From the NCBI GenBank assembly GCA_024639455.1, contig JAHEIH010000005.1, forward strand, positions 186,001 through 250,000: a DNA stretch of 64,000 nt, read 5' to 3'. The notes beneath the pieces are model-generated. The model was not told where the DNA came from. It saw only the letters and a list, made by a program, of their open reading frames with translations, and made no database searches. The position numbers and the translations under genes are program-made. This DNA comes from Cellvibrionales bacterium. GTDB lineage: Bacteria > Pseudomonadota > Gammaproteobacteria > Pseudomonadales > JAHEIH01. This document shows positions 46,308 to 56,262 of the stretch, in pieces; position 1 is the stretch's first letter; the number at the start of each line of letters is the position of its first letter.

Positions 46308-46975
46308 TACGCCGCCTCGACAGGGGTGCCACTGTGGAATCGAAACTCAGCGTCCTCGCTGAGCACTAATGACGCCTCAACCTGACGAAAATACTCGACC
46401 CTAGCCTCGATATTGGTTCCTGCAAACGTCTCCGCCAGGGCGAGATAGTCGCTAAAATGGCGTGACTCGGATTTCAGCAGGGAGATATAAAAATCGGCCA
46501 CCAAAGGCGGCAAATGGGGAGCAAGCTTGGCAAAGCGCTCGCAAGAGCGAGCTTCGATGAAGGCACCAATGATGAGCTTGTCGACCAAGGCTTGTGGATC
46601 GTGCTTTTCTGCTGCGGCAATCATGCCTGTGGCGTAGCGAGACGCCGGCACCGCCAGGTATGGCAGGCTCAGTTTCTTCATGATTTTTAGCACTTGTTCG
46701 AAATGGCGCAACTCTTCTCGCGCCAAGCGAGATAACTTGTGCAGCATTGAGGCCTGACTGCCCGAGGTATCTACCGCACTGTGAGTGCGCGGGGTGCCGT
46801 AGCGCCACATGAGCGCCTGCGCCGTTTGCGCGGCCTTCATTTCACAGTTGGCATGATCGGCCAACAACGCGGGCAACTGATCCTCGCGCGCAGCGAAAGC
46901 TATCCAGGCGTCAGGGGTTTCACATGCCAAAAAAGCGTGTACTGGTTGCAGGTATTCGGCAACAGTTTTAGCCAT
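46307..46975 (-). CDS. miaE: tRNA-(ms2io6A)-hydroxylase MiaE
   Basis: About 222 residues. Diiron monooxygenase that hydroxylates the isopentenyl group of ms2i6A at tRNA position 37. Ferritin-like helices carry the metal ligands: Glu in NCEMKAA, ExxH in REELRHFEQ, Glu in EARSCERF, and ExxH in SESRHF. I use the ATG at 46975, which lies within the last codons of the DUF1289 gene (8-base overlap) and has GAAGAG upstream; a TTG two codons earlier is possible. Tightly coupled to both neighbours. Confidence 0.92.
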   Translation of the reverse strand: MAKTVAEYLQPVHAFLACETPDAWIAFAAREDQLPALLADHANCEMKAAQTAQALMWRYGTPRTHSAVDTSGSQASMLHKLSRLAREELRHFEQVLKIMKKLSLPYLAVPASRYATGMIAAAEKHDPQALVDKLIIGAFIEARSCERFAKLAPHLPPLVADFYISLLKSESRHFSDYLALAETFAGTNIEARVEYFRQVEASLVLSEDAEFRFHSGTPVEAA

Positions 46976-47426
46976 TATCAATACTCTTCAAGGGTTCGGC
47001 AACGTAGCGCTGAAAATGGGCATCGGACAAGGTGTAAAAGTCTTGATCGATCTCTTCTACGTGTTTGGTCAGCGGAATACCAACGTAGGCCGAACGCACT
47101 CGAAAACCGTAGTTCTCGGGGATGACTTGGCTAGCGCCAGCACGCAGCAATTCAAAAATCCAGCAGTAGGCATTACGGTATTCATGGAAGCGGATATTCT
47201 GCGCTTTCAATCCGGCCAGCAATAGGGCTTCATCTACAATTTCTAAGCGCGCCTTAACCAATTGAGACAACAAATAGCTCAGGCGCGCATCAATGGCCTG
47301 CTTTTGCTCTTCGCTATAACCCACCCAATCGATAACTTCGTGACTAAAGCGCTTACAGCCACGACATACATCGCCGCCAAACACGGTGGAACAAACGCCA
47401 ATGCAAGGTGTGCGGACTTGGGTCAT
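46968..47426 (-). CDS. DUF1289 domain-containing protein (long form)
   Basis: 152 residues. The N-terminal DUF1289 domain has the Cys pattern PCIGVC then CRGCKR (about residues 8-24), suggesting a zinc or iron-sulfur site, followed by DWVGYSEEQKQAI. The C-terminal 90 residues form an extra domain of unknown role, longer than the usual 60-80-residue family members. It is the first gene of the trio with miaE and a GH84 enzyme. Function unknown. Confidence 0.82.
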   Translation of the reverse strand: MTQVRTPCIGVCSTVFGGDVCRGCKRFSHEVIDWVGYSEEQKQAIDARLSYLLSQLVKARLEIVDEALLLAGLKAQNIRFHEYRNAYCWIFELLRAGASQVIPENYGFRVRSAYVGIPLTKHVEEIDQDFYTLSDAHFQRYVAEPLKSIDNG

Positions 47427-47552
47427 GGATTCTCCTCAATTCAATACATCATGATAATGAGCGACGACGCCCATGACTACCCTAAATTGCAAAAGCACCG
47501 CGTTATCAGGTAGAAAAATGTCCTGTATAGACTCACATTCTGTCGCAATCAC

Positions 47553-47581
47553 TTAACAGATAACCCGCTGAAGGCTATAAT
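47553..47581 (+). promoter_or_regulatory. acnB promoter
   Basis: TTAACA (47553-47558), 17-base spacer, perfect TATAAT (47576-47581), about 75 bases before the GTG start. Confidence 0.75.
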
Positions 47582-47613
47582 CCTGCGCCACTTACCAGTA
47601 TTAAATCGTCGTG

Positions 47614-47623
47614 GTGGTACCAC
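47614..47623 (+). promoter_or_regulatory. 10-bp palindrome in the acnB leader
   Basis: GTGGTACCAC, a perfect palindrome about 35 bases before the acnB start and downstream of the predicted transcription start. Could be an operator or a short hairpin; no regulator recognised. Confidence 0.3.
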
Positions 47624-47656
47624 ACCCGGTTACCATCCAACAACAAGGAGCCAACT

Positions 47657-50272
47657 GTGCTTGAAGCTTACCGCAAACACGTAGAAGAGCGCGCCGCCGA
47701 AGGCGTCGTACCCAAACCCCTCGACGCAGGTCAAACCGCTGAATTAGTTGAACTGTTGAAAAATCCTCCCGCTGGTGAAGAAGCCACGCTGCTGGATTTG
47801 ATCAGCAACCGCGTCCCCCCTGGCGTTGACGAAGCAGCCTACGTAAAAGCAGCATTTCTAGCCGCTGTCGTTAAAGGCGAGGCTTCATCTCCTTTAATTG
47901 ACCGCAAAAAAGCGATTGAGTTACTGGGCATGATGCTCGGCGGGTACAACATCGAAACATTGGTCGATGCCTTGGATGATAGTGAACTGGGCGAATTGGC
48001 CGGCGAGCAGTTAAAGTACACGCTGCTGATGTTCGACGCTTTCCACGATGTCGCCGAGAAAGCAAAAAATGGCAACGCCTTCGCACAAGCCGTCCTGCAA
48101 TCATGGGCCGATGCCGAATGGTTCACCAATCGTCCCGACGTGGCCGAGTCCATTAAGACCACCGTATTTAAAGTTACTGGTGAAACCAACACCGATGACC
48201 TATCACCTGCTCCTGATGCGTGGAGTCGCCCCGACATTCCACTGCACGCGCGCGCCATGTACAAAATGACCCGCGATGGCCTGACCCCAGAAGAACACGG
48301 CGTGACCGGCCCCATGCAACAAATTGAAGAGATCAGTACCAAGGGCTTGCCCGTAGCCTTCGTTGGCGACGTCGTTGGTACCGGCTCATCGCGCAAATCA
48401 GCGACTAACTCCGTGCTGTGGTTCTTCGGTGATGATCTCCCTGGTGTGCCCAACAAACGCGGTGGTGGTATCTGTATCGGTGGTAAAGTGGCGCCCATTT
48501 TCTTCAACACCATGGAAGACGCAGGTGCATTGGTATTTGAGGCCCCTGTTGACGACATCAACATGGGCGACGTGATCGAAATTCGCCCTTACGACGGCAA
48601 GATACTCAACGAAGCCGGTGAAACCATTTCTGAATTCGAACTGAAATCAGACGTTCTGTTGGACGAAGTTCGCGCCGGTGGCCGTATCAATTTGATCATT
48701 GGTCGTGGCTTAACTCAGCGTGCGCGCGAATTCATGGGCTTACCCACTACCGACCTGTTCCGCACGCCTGTGGCACCTGTCGATACCGGCAAGGGCTTCA
48801 CCCTGGCTCAAAAAATGGTGGGCAAGGCCTGTGGCGTCGACGGCATCCGCCCCGGCACCTACTGCGAACCCAAGATGACTACTGTTGGCTCTCAGGACAC
48901 CACTGGCCCGATGACCCGTGACGAACTGAAAGACCTCGCTTGCCTTGGCTTCTCTGCTGACCTTACCATGCAATCATTCTGCCACACGGCGGCTTACCCC
49001 AAACCCGTCGACATCAATACGCAACACACCCTGCCCGACTTCATCATGACCCGCGGTGGTGTTTCTCTGCGTCCCGGTGACGGTATCATTCACAGCTGGT
49101 TGAACCGCATGTTGTTGCCAGATACCGTAGGTACTGGCGGTGACTCACACACCCGCTTCCCCATGGGCATTTCATTCCCTGCGGGTTCTGGTCTGGTAGC
49201 CTTTGCTGCCGCAACGGGCGTTATGCCACTCGACATGCCCGAGTCTGTACTGGTGCGTTTCAAAGGTGACATGAAGCCGGGTATTACGCTGCGCGACTTA
49301 GTACACGCGATTCCCTACTACGCCATCAAGCAAGGTCTACTGACAGTTGAGAAAAAAGGCAAGAAGAACATCTTCTCTGGCCGCGTACTGGAAATTGAAG
49401 GCTTAGATAGTCTGACCGTTGAACAAGCCTTCGAATTGTCCGATGCATCTGCCGAGCGCTCAGCGGCTGGCTGCTCTATCAAACTTAGCGAAGATTCCGT
49501 AGCTGAGTACTTGCGTTCAAACATCGTGCTGCTGCGCTCTATGATTGCCGACGGCTACGGCGACCCACGCACCCTGGAGCGTCGTGCTCGCGCCATGGAA
49601 GAGTGGTTGGCCAACCCAAGCTTGATGCAAGCCGACGCCGATGCCGAATACGCTGCCATTATCGAAATCGATCTGAACGACGTGGTTGAGCCCATTGTTT
49701 GCTGCCCCAACGACCCCGATGATGCCAAACTGCTGTCTGACGTTGCCGGCGACAAAGTCGACGAAGTGTTTATCGGTTCGTGTATGACCAACATCGGTCA
49801 CTTCCGCGCTGCAGGCAAGCTGTTAGACAAAAATAAAGAGGCGATAAAAACGCGCTTCTGGATGTCTCCTCCAACTAAAATGGACGAGCACCAGCTAATG
49901 GAAGAAGGTTACTACAACATCTTCGGTCGCAATGGCGTGCGCACTGAAATGCCCGGCTGCTCACTGTGCATGGGCAACCAAGCCCGGGTAGCCCCTGGTG
50001 TGACCGTACTATCGACATCAACGCGTAACTTCCCCAACCGCTTGGGTGACGGCGCCAATGTCTACCTGACATCTGCTGAACTGGCCGCTGTCGGTGGTAT
50101 CTTGGGTCGCTTGCCTTCAACTGCTGAATACATGGAATACGCCAGTCAAATCGACGCTATGTCGGCTGACATTTACAAGTACATGAACTTTGACCAAGTC
50201 GCGGAATACCGTGCTAACGCCGAAAAAGGTGCACAAATTGCCGCCGTTCAAATCGACGAAGTACGTATGTAA
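47657..50272 (+). CDS. acnB: Bifunctional aconitate hydratase 2 / 2-methylisocitrate dehydratase
   Basis: 871 residues. Interconverts citrate and isocitrate in the TCA cycle through a [4Fe-4S] cluster; AcnB can also act in the methylcitrate cycle. HEAT-like N-terminal domain, swivel domain (about 165-370), then the catalytic domains. Cluster Cys residues lie in [11 protein letters not shown] (near 711) and GCSLCMGN (near 770). The start is GTG at 47657, with AAGGAG seven bases before it. It has its own promoter and terminator. Loss of the cluster can turn AcnB into an RNA binder in E. coli; no evidence here. Confidence 0.97.
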   Translation: MLEAYRKHVEERAAEGVVPKPLDAGQTAELVELLKNPPAGEEATLLDLISNRVPPGVDEAAYVKAAFLAAVVKGEASSPLIDRKKAIELLGMMLGGYNIETLVDALDDSELGELAGEQLKYTLLMFDAFHDVAEKAKNGNAFAQAVLQSWADAEWFTNRPDVAESIKTTVFKVTGETNTDDLSPAPDAWSRPDIPLHARAMYKMTRDGLTPEEHGVTGPMQQIEEISTKGLPVAFVGDVVGTGSSRKSATNSVLWFFGDDLPGVPNKRGGGICIGGKVAPIFFNTMEDAGALVFEAPVDDINMGDVIEIRPYDGKILNEAGETISEFELKSDVLLDEVRAGGRINLIIGRGLTQRAREFMGLPTTDLFRTPVAPVDTGKGFTLAQKMVGKACGVDGIRPGTYCEPKMTTVGSQDTTGPMTRDELKDLACLGFSADLTMQSFCHTAAYPKPVDINTQHTLPDFIMTRGGVSLRPGDGIIHSWLNRMLLPDTVGTGGDSHTRFPMGISFPAGSGLVAFAAATGVMPLDMPESVLVRFKGDMKPGITLRDLVHAIPYYAIKQGLLTVEKKGKKNIFSGRVLEIEGLDSLTVEQAFELSDASAERSAAGCSIKLSEDSVAEYLRSNIVLLRSMIADGYGDPRTLERRARAMEEWLANPSLMQADADAEYAAIIEIDLNDVVEPIVCCPNDPDDAKLLSDVAGDKVDEVFIGSCMTNIGHFRAAGKLLDKNKEAIKTRFWMSPPTKMDEHQLMEEGYYNIFGRNGVRTEMPGCSLCMGNQARVAPGVTVLSTSTRNFPNRLGDGANVYLTSAELAAVGGILGRLPSTAEYMEYASQIDAMSADIYKYMNFDQVAEYRANAEKGAQIAAVQIDEVRM

Positions 50273-50297
50273 TCACTCCTAAGGGTTTAACACGCAA

Positions 50298-50328
50298 GCC
50301 CTCGCTCATTGAGCGGGGGCTTTTTTTT
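50298..50328 (+). terminator. Rho-independent terminator of acnB
   Basis: GCCCTCGCTC, ATT loop, GAGCGGGGGC (one G-T pair), then eight T. The T-run and 3' arm lie within the last codons of the convergent TgpA-like gene. Confidence 0.92.
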
Positions 50329-52258
50329 GCAGCTTGGAAAACCCGAGTAACGTCTTTAAGGCGGCATTAACCTCAGCATCACTTGGTTTGTTGGCGCCGT
50401 ACCAATAGGCCTGCAATGCGCCCACCGCTACATCGATCGCTTCCGCATGCTCAGGATAGCGGGCCACAAGTGCTCGCGCCGATTGCACAGGCGTTGTGTA
50501 CGCAGGTAAACCATGGGTCTGTAGCATCAAGCGGTAACGCCGCGCAGGTTGGCTAGGCTTGGGCCACCACCAGTCGCGGCCGTACCACAGCCAGCTGGGC
50601 ACGACCACAAAGGCCAGCAACAGTAGCATGCGAGGAACATCCACGCCCCCCAACCAACGCTTCAAAAACGCCGCCTGACCGACACCATCAAAATCCGCCA
50701 TAAACTGCATCCATCGCAAGTTGGCCCATTCAGTAGCATGGCGCCAATGCGCTAGCCACTGCTGACCGCGCAGCATCCAGGCCAGTTCCTCAAACATCGG
50801 CAAGTCGGCACCGCGCCACTCTGGGCGAAGCTCTGGCGGCGACGCCACCCGCGCTGGATTAATCCAAGCGGTAGGGTCGAAGCGCACCCAACCACGCTGC
50901 TCAAGCCACACTTCGACCCAAGCGTGGGCATCGTATTGATAAATCATCAAGGTCGAGGGATCCACCTGGCTAGTCTCCCCCCCCAAGTAGCCTGTCGCCA
51001 ATCGAGTCGGATAGCCCAATTCGCGAGCCATGACTGCAAAAGCAACCGCATAGTGTTCGCAAAAACCCTGCTGGGTTTCGAACATAAAACTGTCAACCTT
51101 GTCGCCCAACAAGGGCGCCGGCTGCAGGGTGTAACTGAAGTTACCCTTAGTAAAGCTACGTAAAAGAGCTATAAGCGCCTCGTCCCCCGGGTAACGCTGT
51201 CGCATCTCACGGGCGTAAGCGCGGGTTTCAGGATGCAGATCGGGGGGTAAGGCGGTGAGGCGGTTTCTCCAGGCGCGACCAAACGACTGACTAACAATAT
51301 CGCTGTTACTCTCGAGCGCAAATAATTGCCGCGCGTGAATGGGTCGCCTTGCCCGAAGGGTGCCATCGGCAAGGTATTCCAGTTTATTAGGCCACGCCAC
51401 AGCCGTACCCAGCGAGGGTATCCAACGCTGCGCCGAAGGTGACAGTAACACCTGATAACGCCAATCAGGCTCCGCATCCTTCCCAGGCGAATCTCCACGA
51501 AGATGCTGCACATCCGGTGCTAACCATTGCTCACCATCGTAGTCAACGAGCATCAAACTGCGCCAATAGCGCTCCGCTGGTAGCGGTAAGGCCGCAGCGT
51601 CTGCAAAGCGCGCACTAAAGGCCAATGAGCCATCGCGACTGAGCGAATCCATACTGCCGAGACTTAGGTTGTCCGACAAGCCGGTTTTCGACTGGTGATT
51701 CGCCATCGGCACCGCCCACAGTGGCGGCAAGCGTGGCACGATAAAGAACAGCAGCGCAGCCAGCGGCAGCGCACGCCAAAGAATACCCAGCGCTCCTCGC
51801 AAGGCGGCCTGGCTACTACGCTGACCATGCAATAACGCCAGCAGCGAAACGTGTAACAGGGCGATGGTCAAGATAATCAAAAACCACCACAACTCTGGAT
51901 TGAATAACAGCGGTGTGGCCAATCCAAAGAGGGACAATGCCACCAACAGGTAGACATCGCGCCGCGCACGCACCTCCAGCAACTTGAGTAACAAGCTCCC
52001 AACGAATAACGCCACCATTGGCTCAAGGCCAAAGAAATTGCCAAACTGACTGTAAATCAGCACCGCAAAACCCAGCAGCCCAAGCAATCGCAAGCCTTTT
52101 GGCACTGGCCAAAACCACAGCCAATGCAGCCAAGCGCCGAGCAACAAAAAACCACTCAGTAGCATGAACAGAGGTGGCAAACCCAGCAACTGCACGCTAG
52201 AGCTAATGCTTATCAGGCCTAGCGTTAGACGCGCCTGCTGCGGATCTATCACTCTCAT
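50306..52258 (-). CDS. TgpA-like transglutaminase-domain membrane protein (DUF3488)
   Basis: About 650 residues. N-terminal membrane domain of six or more helices, then a periplasmic transglutaminase-like domain with Cys near 399 (QGFCEHYAV), His near 443 (DAHAWVEVW) and Asp near 461 (RFDPTAW), one more helix, and a cytoplasmic DUF4129-like tail. The Pseudomonas homologue TgpA is an essential inner-membrane protein of unclear substrate. I start at the ATG at 52258, which overlaps the DUF58 stop (ATGA). Third gene of MoxR-DUF58-TgpA. Confidence 0.9.
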   Translation of the reverse strand: MRVIDPQQARLTLGLISISSSVQLLGLPPLFMLLSGFLLLGAWLHWLWFWPVPKGLRLLGLLGFAVLIYSQFGNFFGLEPMVALFVGSLLLKLLEVRARRDVYLLVALSLFGLATPLLFNPELWWFLIILTIALLHVSLLALLHGQRSSQAALRGALGILWRALPLAALLFFIVPRLPPLWAVPMANHQSKTGLSDNLSLGSMDSLSRDGSLAFSARFADAAALPLPAERYWRSLMLVDYDGEQWLAPDVQHLRGDSPGKDAEPDWRYQVLLSPSAQRWIPSLGTAVAWPNKLEYLADGTLRARRPIHARQLFALESNSDIVSQSFGRAWRNRLTALPPDLHPETRAYAREMRQRYPGDEALIALLRSFTKGNFSYTLQPAPLLGDKVDSFMFETQQGFCEHYAVAFAVMARELGYPTRLATGYLGGETSQVDPSTLMIYQYDAHAWVEVWLEQRGWVRFDPTAWINPARVASPPELRPEWRGADLPMFEELAWMLRGQQWLAHWRHATEWANLRWMQFMADFDGVGQAAFLKRWLGGVDVPRMLLLLAFVVVPSWLWYGRDWWWPKPSQPARRYRLMLQTHGLPAYTTPVQSARALVARYPEHAEAIDVAVGALQAYWYGANKPSDAEVNAALKTLLGFSKLQKKAPAQ

Positions 52259-53211
52259 ACCGCCTCCGCCAAGGCTTGCAAGCATCGAGCTTTGTGCTTC
52301 GCACCACTACCGAGGGGAACCTCCCCACTCGGCAAAGACAACCCAAACGGCACACCCAGGGTATCGCAGTGCAAAACCCAATAGCACAGATCGGCTAATT
52401 TGGCGCGATGCAGGTTCGCTTGACTACGATGATAATCGATCAAACCCTGGGGGGATTCGGCGCGAGGTTGTACTCCCCGTGTCTTACTCAAGAGCGGGCC
52501 CTCCCCCGCTGCACGACGCCAAAAAATATCTCTGGCGCTATCGCCTTGGCGGTACTCACGTAATTCACGCTCTTCATTATCCTGATATTGCCAATTCACC
52601 GCTCTACCCTGCGGTTCAATCAATTGCTGTAATTCACTGACACGCCGTGGTCGTGGCGCAACATAAATCGTGTGTGAAAATGATAACCACGTCCAAGCCC
52701 GATACAACCCTAGCGGATAAACACTGTGCAGCTTAATAGCCGACATCGTCTGTACCCCAGGCTGGGCAAACGACATGCTGAGATGCACCTCAGAACGTCG
52801 CTCTGGTGGCATATCGAACACACTAACGGGATTGTGATGCAACAGTAATTGAAAACGTTCACGCGCACCGCCAGTGCAGTAAAGCACCACATCGGCGGCA
52901 CGACCTTGCACGGTCACCGTGGATGCTTTACAACGAATCTTGAGCCCTTGCAGATTGTTAAAGGTAGGCATGATCGCCGCGACAAACACCGCTACCAAGA
53001 AAAAGCAAAAGGCATACACCGAGTTGTTTTGATAATTCAACCCAATAGTAAAAAGTAGGGCTGTGACTAACAGATAAAAAGCCCCAAAACTGGTGGGAAA
53101 TATAAAGATATTACGCTGCGAAAGCACCTGTTCAAGACTGGGCGGAATACGGCGTGCCAACCAACGACGCCACCTCGCCTGCCAGGCTTCTCGCCAAGCA
53201 ACCGGCCACAT
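52255..53211 (-). CDS. DUF58 domain-containing protein
   Basis: About 318 residues. Two N-terminal membrane helices (FGAFYLLVTALLFTIGLNYQNN and the next) and a soluble domain with the DUF58 signature: EFRELREYRQGD-like ELREYRQGDSARDIFWR near 240-257. Such proteins may have a von Willebrand A-like fold and are paired with MoxR ATPases. ATG 53211 is six bases after the moxR stop; GTG 53220, overlapping moxR, is an alternative start. Confidence 0.87.
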   Translation of the reverse strand: MWPVAWREAWQARWRRWLARRIPPSLEQVLSQRNIFIFPTSFGAFYLLVTALLFTIGLNYQNNSVYAFCFFLVAVFVAAIMPTFNNLQGLKIRCKASTVTVQGRAADVVLYCTGGARERFQLLLHHNPVSVFDMPPERRSEVHLSMSFAQPGVQTMSAIKLHSVYPLGLYRAWTWLSFSHTIYVAPRPRRVSELQQLIEPQGRAVNWQYQDNEERELREYRQGDSARDIFWRRAAGEGPLLSKTRGVQPRAESPQGLIDYHRSQANLHRAKLADLCYWVLHCDTLGVPFGLSLPSGEVPLGSGAKHKARCLQALAEAV

Positions 53212-53216
53212 CGCGC

Positions 53217-54122
53217 TTACACCACCGGTGTAGCCGCGACGATCGCCTCCAAGCGCTGCGCGACCCATTGTGGGCTATCACCTTGTAGGCGATGGCTACA
53301 CACCGGAATAAATACCGCCTGGATATCGTCCGGCGCCACATGATCTCGACCATCCAAATAAGCCCACGCCCTCGCGCAGGCCAGCACCGACATGCCGGCG
53401 CGAGGCGATAGACCGTGCTCGAAATATTCACTGTCGCGACTGCCTTGCAACAAGCGCTGCAGGTAATCCACCAAGGCGGGCGAAACATGCAATGCTGCCA
53501 CCTCGGCCTTGATCGCCAGCATCTGTTCACCACTTAGGCGCTGGGGCATAGCCTGTAACGCATCTTCGGCGTTACCCAACAACAGCGCACGCTCGGTTTC
53601 TGGCGACGGATAGCCCAAACTCAAGCACATGGTAAAGCGGTCTAACTGAGACTCGGGCAGTGGGTAAGTACCCGATTGAAACTGGGGGTTTTGGGTGGCG
53701 ATCACAAAGAAGGGCTGTGGCAGCAAATGGCTCTCACCATCCACACTCACCTGCCCTTCCGCCATGGCCTCTAGCAGCGCACTTTGGGTTTTTGGCGGGG
53801 TACGATTGATTTCATCAGCCAGCAAAATGTGGCAAAACACCGGCCCACGCACGAACTGAAAACGATCTTCCTCACGTCGATAGACCGAGACGCCGAGCAG
53901 GTCGGAAGGAAATAGATCGGCGGTGAATTGAACCCGGTTAAAACTGAGATTAAGCGCCTTGGCCAGGGCCTTGGATAGTGTGGTTTTACCCATACCTGGC
54001 AGGTCTTCAAGCAGTAGATGACCGCCAGAGAGTAAACACGCGAGGGAAAGTTTGACCGCGTGCTGCTTGCCCAGCAGCACCGTGTCAATATCTGAGAGGA
54101 CCTTAGCGAGTTTTCCTTGCAA
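53217..54122 (-). CDS. MoxR family AAA+ ATPase
   Basis: 301 residues. Walker A LPGMGKTT at 41-48, Walker B-like ILLADEINRTPPKTQSALLEAM, and sensor region FVIATQNP, all typical of MoxR. MoxR ATPases are thought to act as chaperones that help assemble protein complexes or insert cofactors. The adjacent DUF58 and transglutaminase genes are the standard partners; the client is unknown. It begins 21 bases after purF on the same strand. Confidence 0.93.
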   Translation of the reverse strand: MQGKLAKVLSDIDTVLLGKQHAVKLSLACLLSGGHLLLEDLPGMGKTTLSKALAKALNLSFNRVQFTADLFPSDLLGVSVYRREEDRFQFVRGPVFCHILLADEINRTPPKTQSALLEAMAEGQVSVDGESHLLPQPFFVIATQNPQFQSGTYPLPESQLDRFTMCLSLGYPSPETERALLLGNAEDALQAMPQRLSGEQMLAIKAEVAALHVSPALVDYLQRLLQGSRDSEYFEHGLSPRAGMSVLACARAWAYLDGRDHVAPDDIQAVFIPVCSHRLQGDSPQWVAQRLEAIVAATPVV

Positions 54123-54143
54123 CGTCCCCTCCTTTAGAGAACT

Positions 54144-55670
54144 TTAAGTGCGTTCCTCATTATGTAGACCAATCACCGAACTATCGCCACTAGCAGCGGC
54201 ACGATTTTGCTCCTGCATGGTATCGTTTCGTGCCGCATCGAGGCCATCGAGGTATTCCTGAGTCACATCACCACACACATACACGCCATCAAAAACGGCA
54301 CAGTCGAAGCGTTCGATCTCAGAATTACCCTCGGCCGAGCTCTGTACTAGCGCATCAAGATCTTGATAAACCAGCCAATCAGCACCAATCGATTGCGCGA
54401 TTTCTTCTTCGGTCTTGTCGTGGGCTACGAGCTCTTTCGCAGAAGGCATATCAATACCATATACGTTCGGATGGCGCACAGCGGGTGATGCCGAGGCAAA
54501 ATAAACGTTCTTGGCACCCACTTCACGCACCATATCGATAATTTGCGCACTGGTGGTGCCACGCACAATCGAGTCATCGACCAACATTACATTCTTGCCC
54601 TTAAACTCAAGCTCAATGGCGTTCAACTTTTGGCGCACTGACTTCTTGCGCGTGGCTTGCCCAGGCATGATGAAAGTACGACCAATATAGCGATTTTTTA
54701 CCAAGCCCTCTCGGAATTTGACGCCCAGAGCCTGCGCTAGCGCCATGCCGGCTGTGCGGCTCGAATCAGGAATGGGGATGATCACATCGATATCGTGATC
54801 GGGACGAATGCGCTTAATTTTTTCAGCCAACTGTTCGCCCTGGCGCATACGTGCTTTATGAACGGAAATACCATCCATGATTGAATCGGGTCGAGCGAAA
54901 TAAACGTGTTCAAAAATACAGGGAGACAAGACGGGGTTTTCGGCACATTGACGGGTGTGCAATACACCTTGCGCGTCAATATACACCGCTTCACCTGGCA
55001 TCACGTCGCGGATCAGTTTGAAACCCATCACGTCGAGCGATACGCTCTCTGACGCGATCATGTACTCCATGCCTTCTCTGGTTTCACGAGAACCGAAAAC
55101 GAGTGGACGAATGCCGTGCGGGTCGCGCATGCCTACCACACCGTAATCGGCAATCAGCGCCACAGCTGCGTAACCGCCACGACAGCGACGGTGCACTTCA
55201 GCCACCGCAGAGAAGATATCTTCCGCTCCTGGCTTAAGCTTGCCTAGGTTCTGCAAACTGTGGGCGAAGATGTTAAGCAACACTTCGGAGTCCGAATCGG
55301 TGTTGAGATGACGCAGATCGGTCTCAAACAAATTACGGGTCAACTCAGTGGCGTTGGTCAGGTTACCGTTGTGCGCCAAGCTGATGCCATAGGGCGAGTT
55401 AACATAAAAGGGCTGCGCCATGGCGGGACCCGAACTACCTGCGGTGGGATAGCGTACGTGGCCAATGCCTACATTACCTTGCAAGCGCTGCATGTGGCGC
55501 ATTTGGAAGACGTCGCGCACCAAGCCTTCGGCCTTGCGTTGGTGGAATTTACCACCCTCGTAAGTCACGATACCCGCCGCGTCTTGTCCGCGGTGCTGTA
55601 ACACTGTTAACGCGTTGTAGAGGTCTTGGTTAACGTTGCGCTGTCCAAAAATACCTACGATGCCACACAT
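54144..55670 (-). CDS. purF: Amidophosphoribosyltransferase PurF
   Basis: 508 residues. Commits phosphoribosyl pyrophosphate to purine synthesis. Starts MCGIVGIFG, so Cys2 is the glutaminase nucleophile with almost no propeptide. GHVRYPTAG and NGNLTN belong to the glutaminase site; the phosphoribosyltransferase motif [14 protein letters not shown] lies near 360-372. cvpA precedes it, as in E. coli and Pseudomonas. Confidence 0.97.
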   Translation of the reverse strand: MCGIVGIFGQRNVNQDLYNALTVLQHRGQDAAGIVTYEGGKFHQRKAEGLVRDVFQMRHMQRLQGNVGIGHVRYPTAGSSGPAMAQPFYVNSPYGISLAHNGNLTNATELTRNLFETDLRHLNTDSDSEVLLNIFAHSLQNLGKLKPGAEDIFSAVAEVHRRCRGGYAAVALIADYGVVGMRDPHGIRPLVFGSRETREGMEYMIASESVSLDVMGFKLIRDVMPGEAVYIDAQGVLHTRQCAENPVLSPCIFEHVYFARPDSIMDGISVHKARMRQGEQLAEKIKRIRPDHDIDVIIPIPDSSRTAGMALAQALGVKFREGLVKNRYIGRTFIMPGQATRKKSVRQKLNAIELEFKGKNVMLVDDSIVRGTTSAQIIDMVREVGAKNVYFASASPAVRHPNVYGIDMPSAKELVAHDKTEEEIAQSIGADWLVYQDLDALVQSSAEGNSEIERFDCAVFDGVYVCGDVTQEYLDGLDAARNDTMQEQNRAAASGDSSVIGLHNEERT

Positions 55671-55704
55671 AGCCTTTTCCCGTATATGCCCTGCTGAGGG
55701 CGGT

Positions 55705-56193
55705 CTAACCTAAAATTAATTGTTTAATATCGCCAACCAAGGCAATAGCCCAATCCTGCATCATCAAGAAATGCGGAATAAGACTCGATTCCGTCCACCA
55801 TGCGTCCTGATTAATCGGCACAACGGGAGGAACTAAAATAAGTAGCGCCAGCACCAATAGCAGGCCACGCGCTACACCGAAAACCATCCCCAACACGCGA
55901 TCAGTGCCAGTGAGGCCTGTCATTTTAACCAACGCCGCAATAATGTGACTGACAATACCGCCGACAATCAGCGTTGCGAAAAATAGCAAAACAAACGCCA
56001 CCACTTTTCGCAGCGAAGGTGTTTCGATCCATACCGTAAGGTGGGCAGACAACATGTCGCCAAAGAACAAAGCAATGCTGATCGCGGCCATCCAAATCAC
56101 CAACGACAGCGCCTCGCGCACGAAACCGCGCCACAAACTAACAAGCCCGGAAATGGCAACTATCGCAACAATGATCCAATCTGCGTGGTTCAT
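55705..56193 (-). CDS. cvpA: CvpA family membrane protein
   Basis: 162 residues with four hydrophobic segments, starting [32 protein letters not shown], whose [11 protein letters not shown] part is the family hallmark. Required for colicin V production in E. coli, but its native role is unclear, perhaps in envelope homeostasis. Directly upstream of purF (34 bases). Confidence 0.93.
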   Translation of the reverse strand: MNHADWIIVAIVAISGLVSLWRGFVREALSLVIWMAAISIALFFGDMLSAHLTVWIETPSLRKVVAFVLLFFATLIVGGIVSHIIAALVKMTGLTGTDRVLGMVFGVARGLLLVLALLILVPPVVPINQDAWWTESSLIPHFLMMQDWAIALVGDIKQLILG

Positions 56194-56262
56194 AAATTAC
56201 CTTTGTTTAAAAACGCGCGAATTCTAACAAACCCCCGCGCCATACTCTACGACAAATAGCGC

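Noticed and set aside
47446-47462. Possible Fur box (CATCATGATAATGAG) upstream of acnB and DUF1289
   Set aside because: Only one GATAAT hexamer matches; the neighbouring hexamers do not complete a 19-bp Fur site.
48363-49801. Several open frames on both strands opposite or within acnB
   Set aside because: They overlap the full-length AcnB frame with intact cluster motifs and have no recognisable domains.
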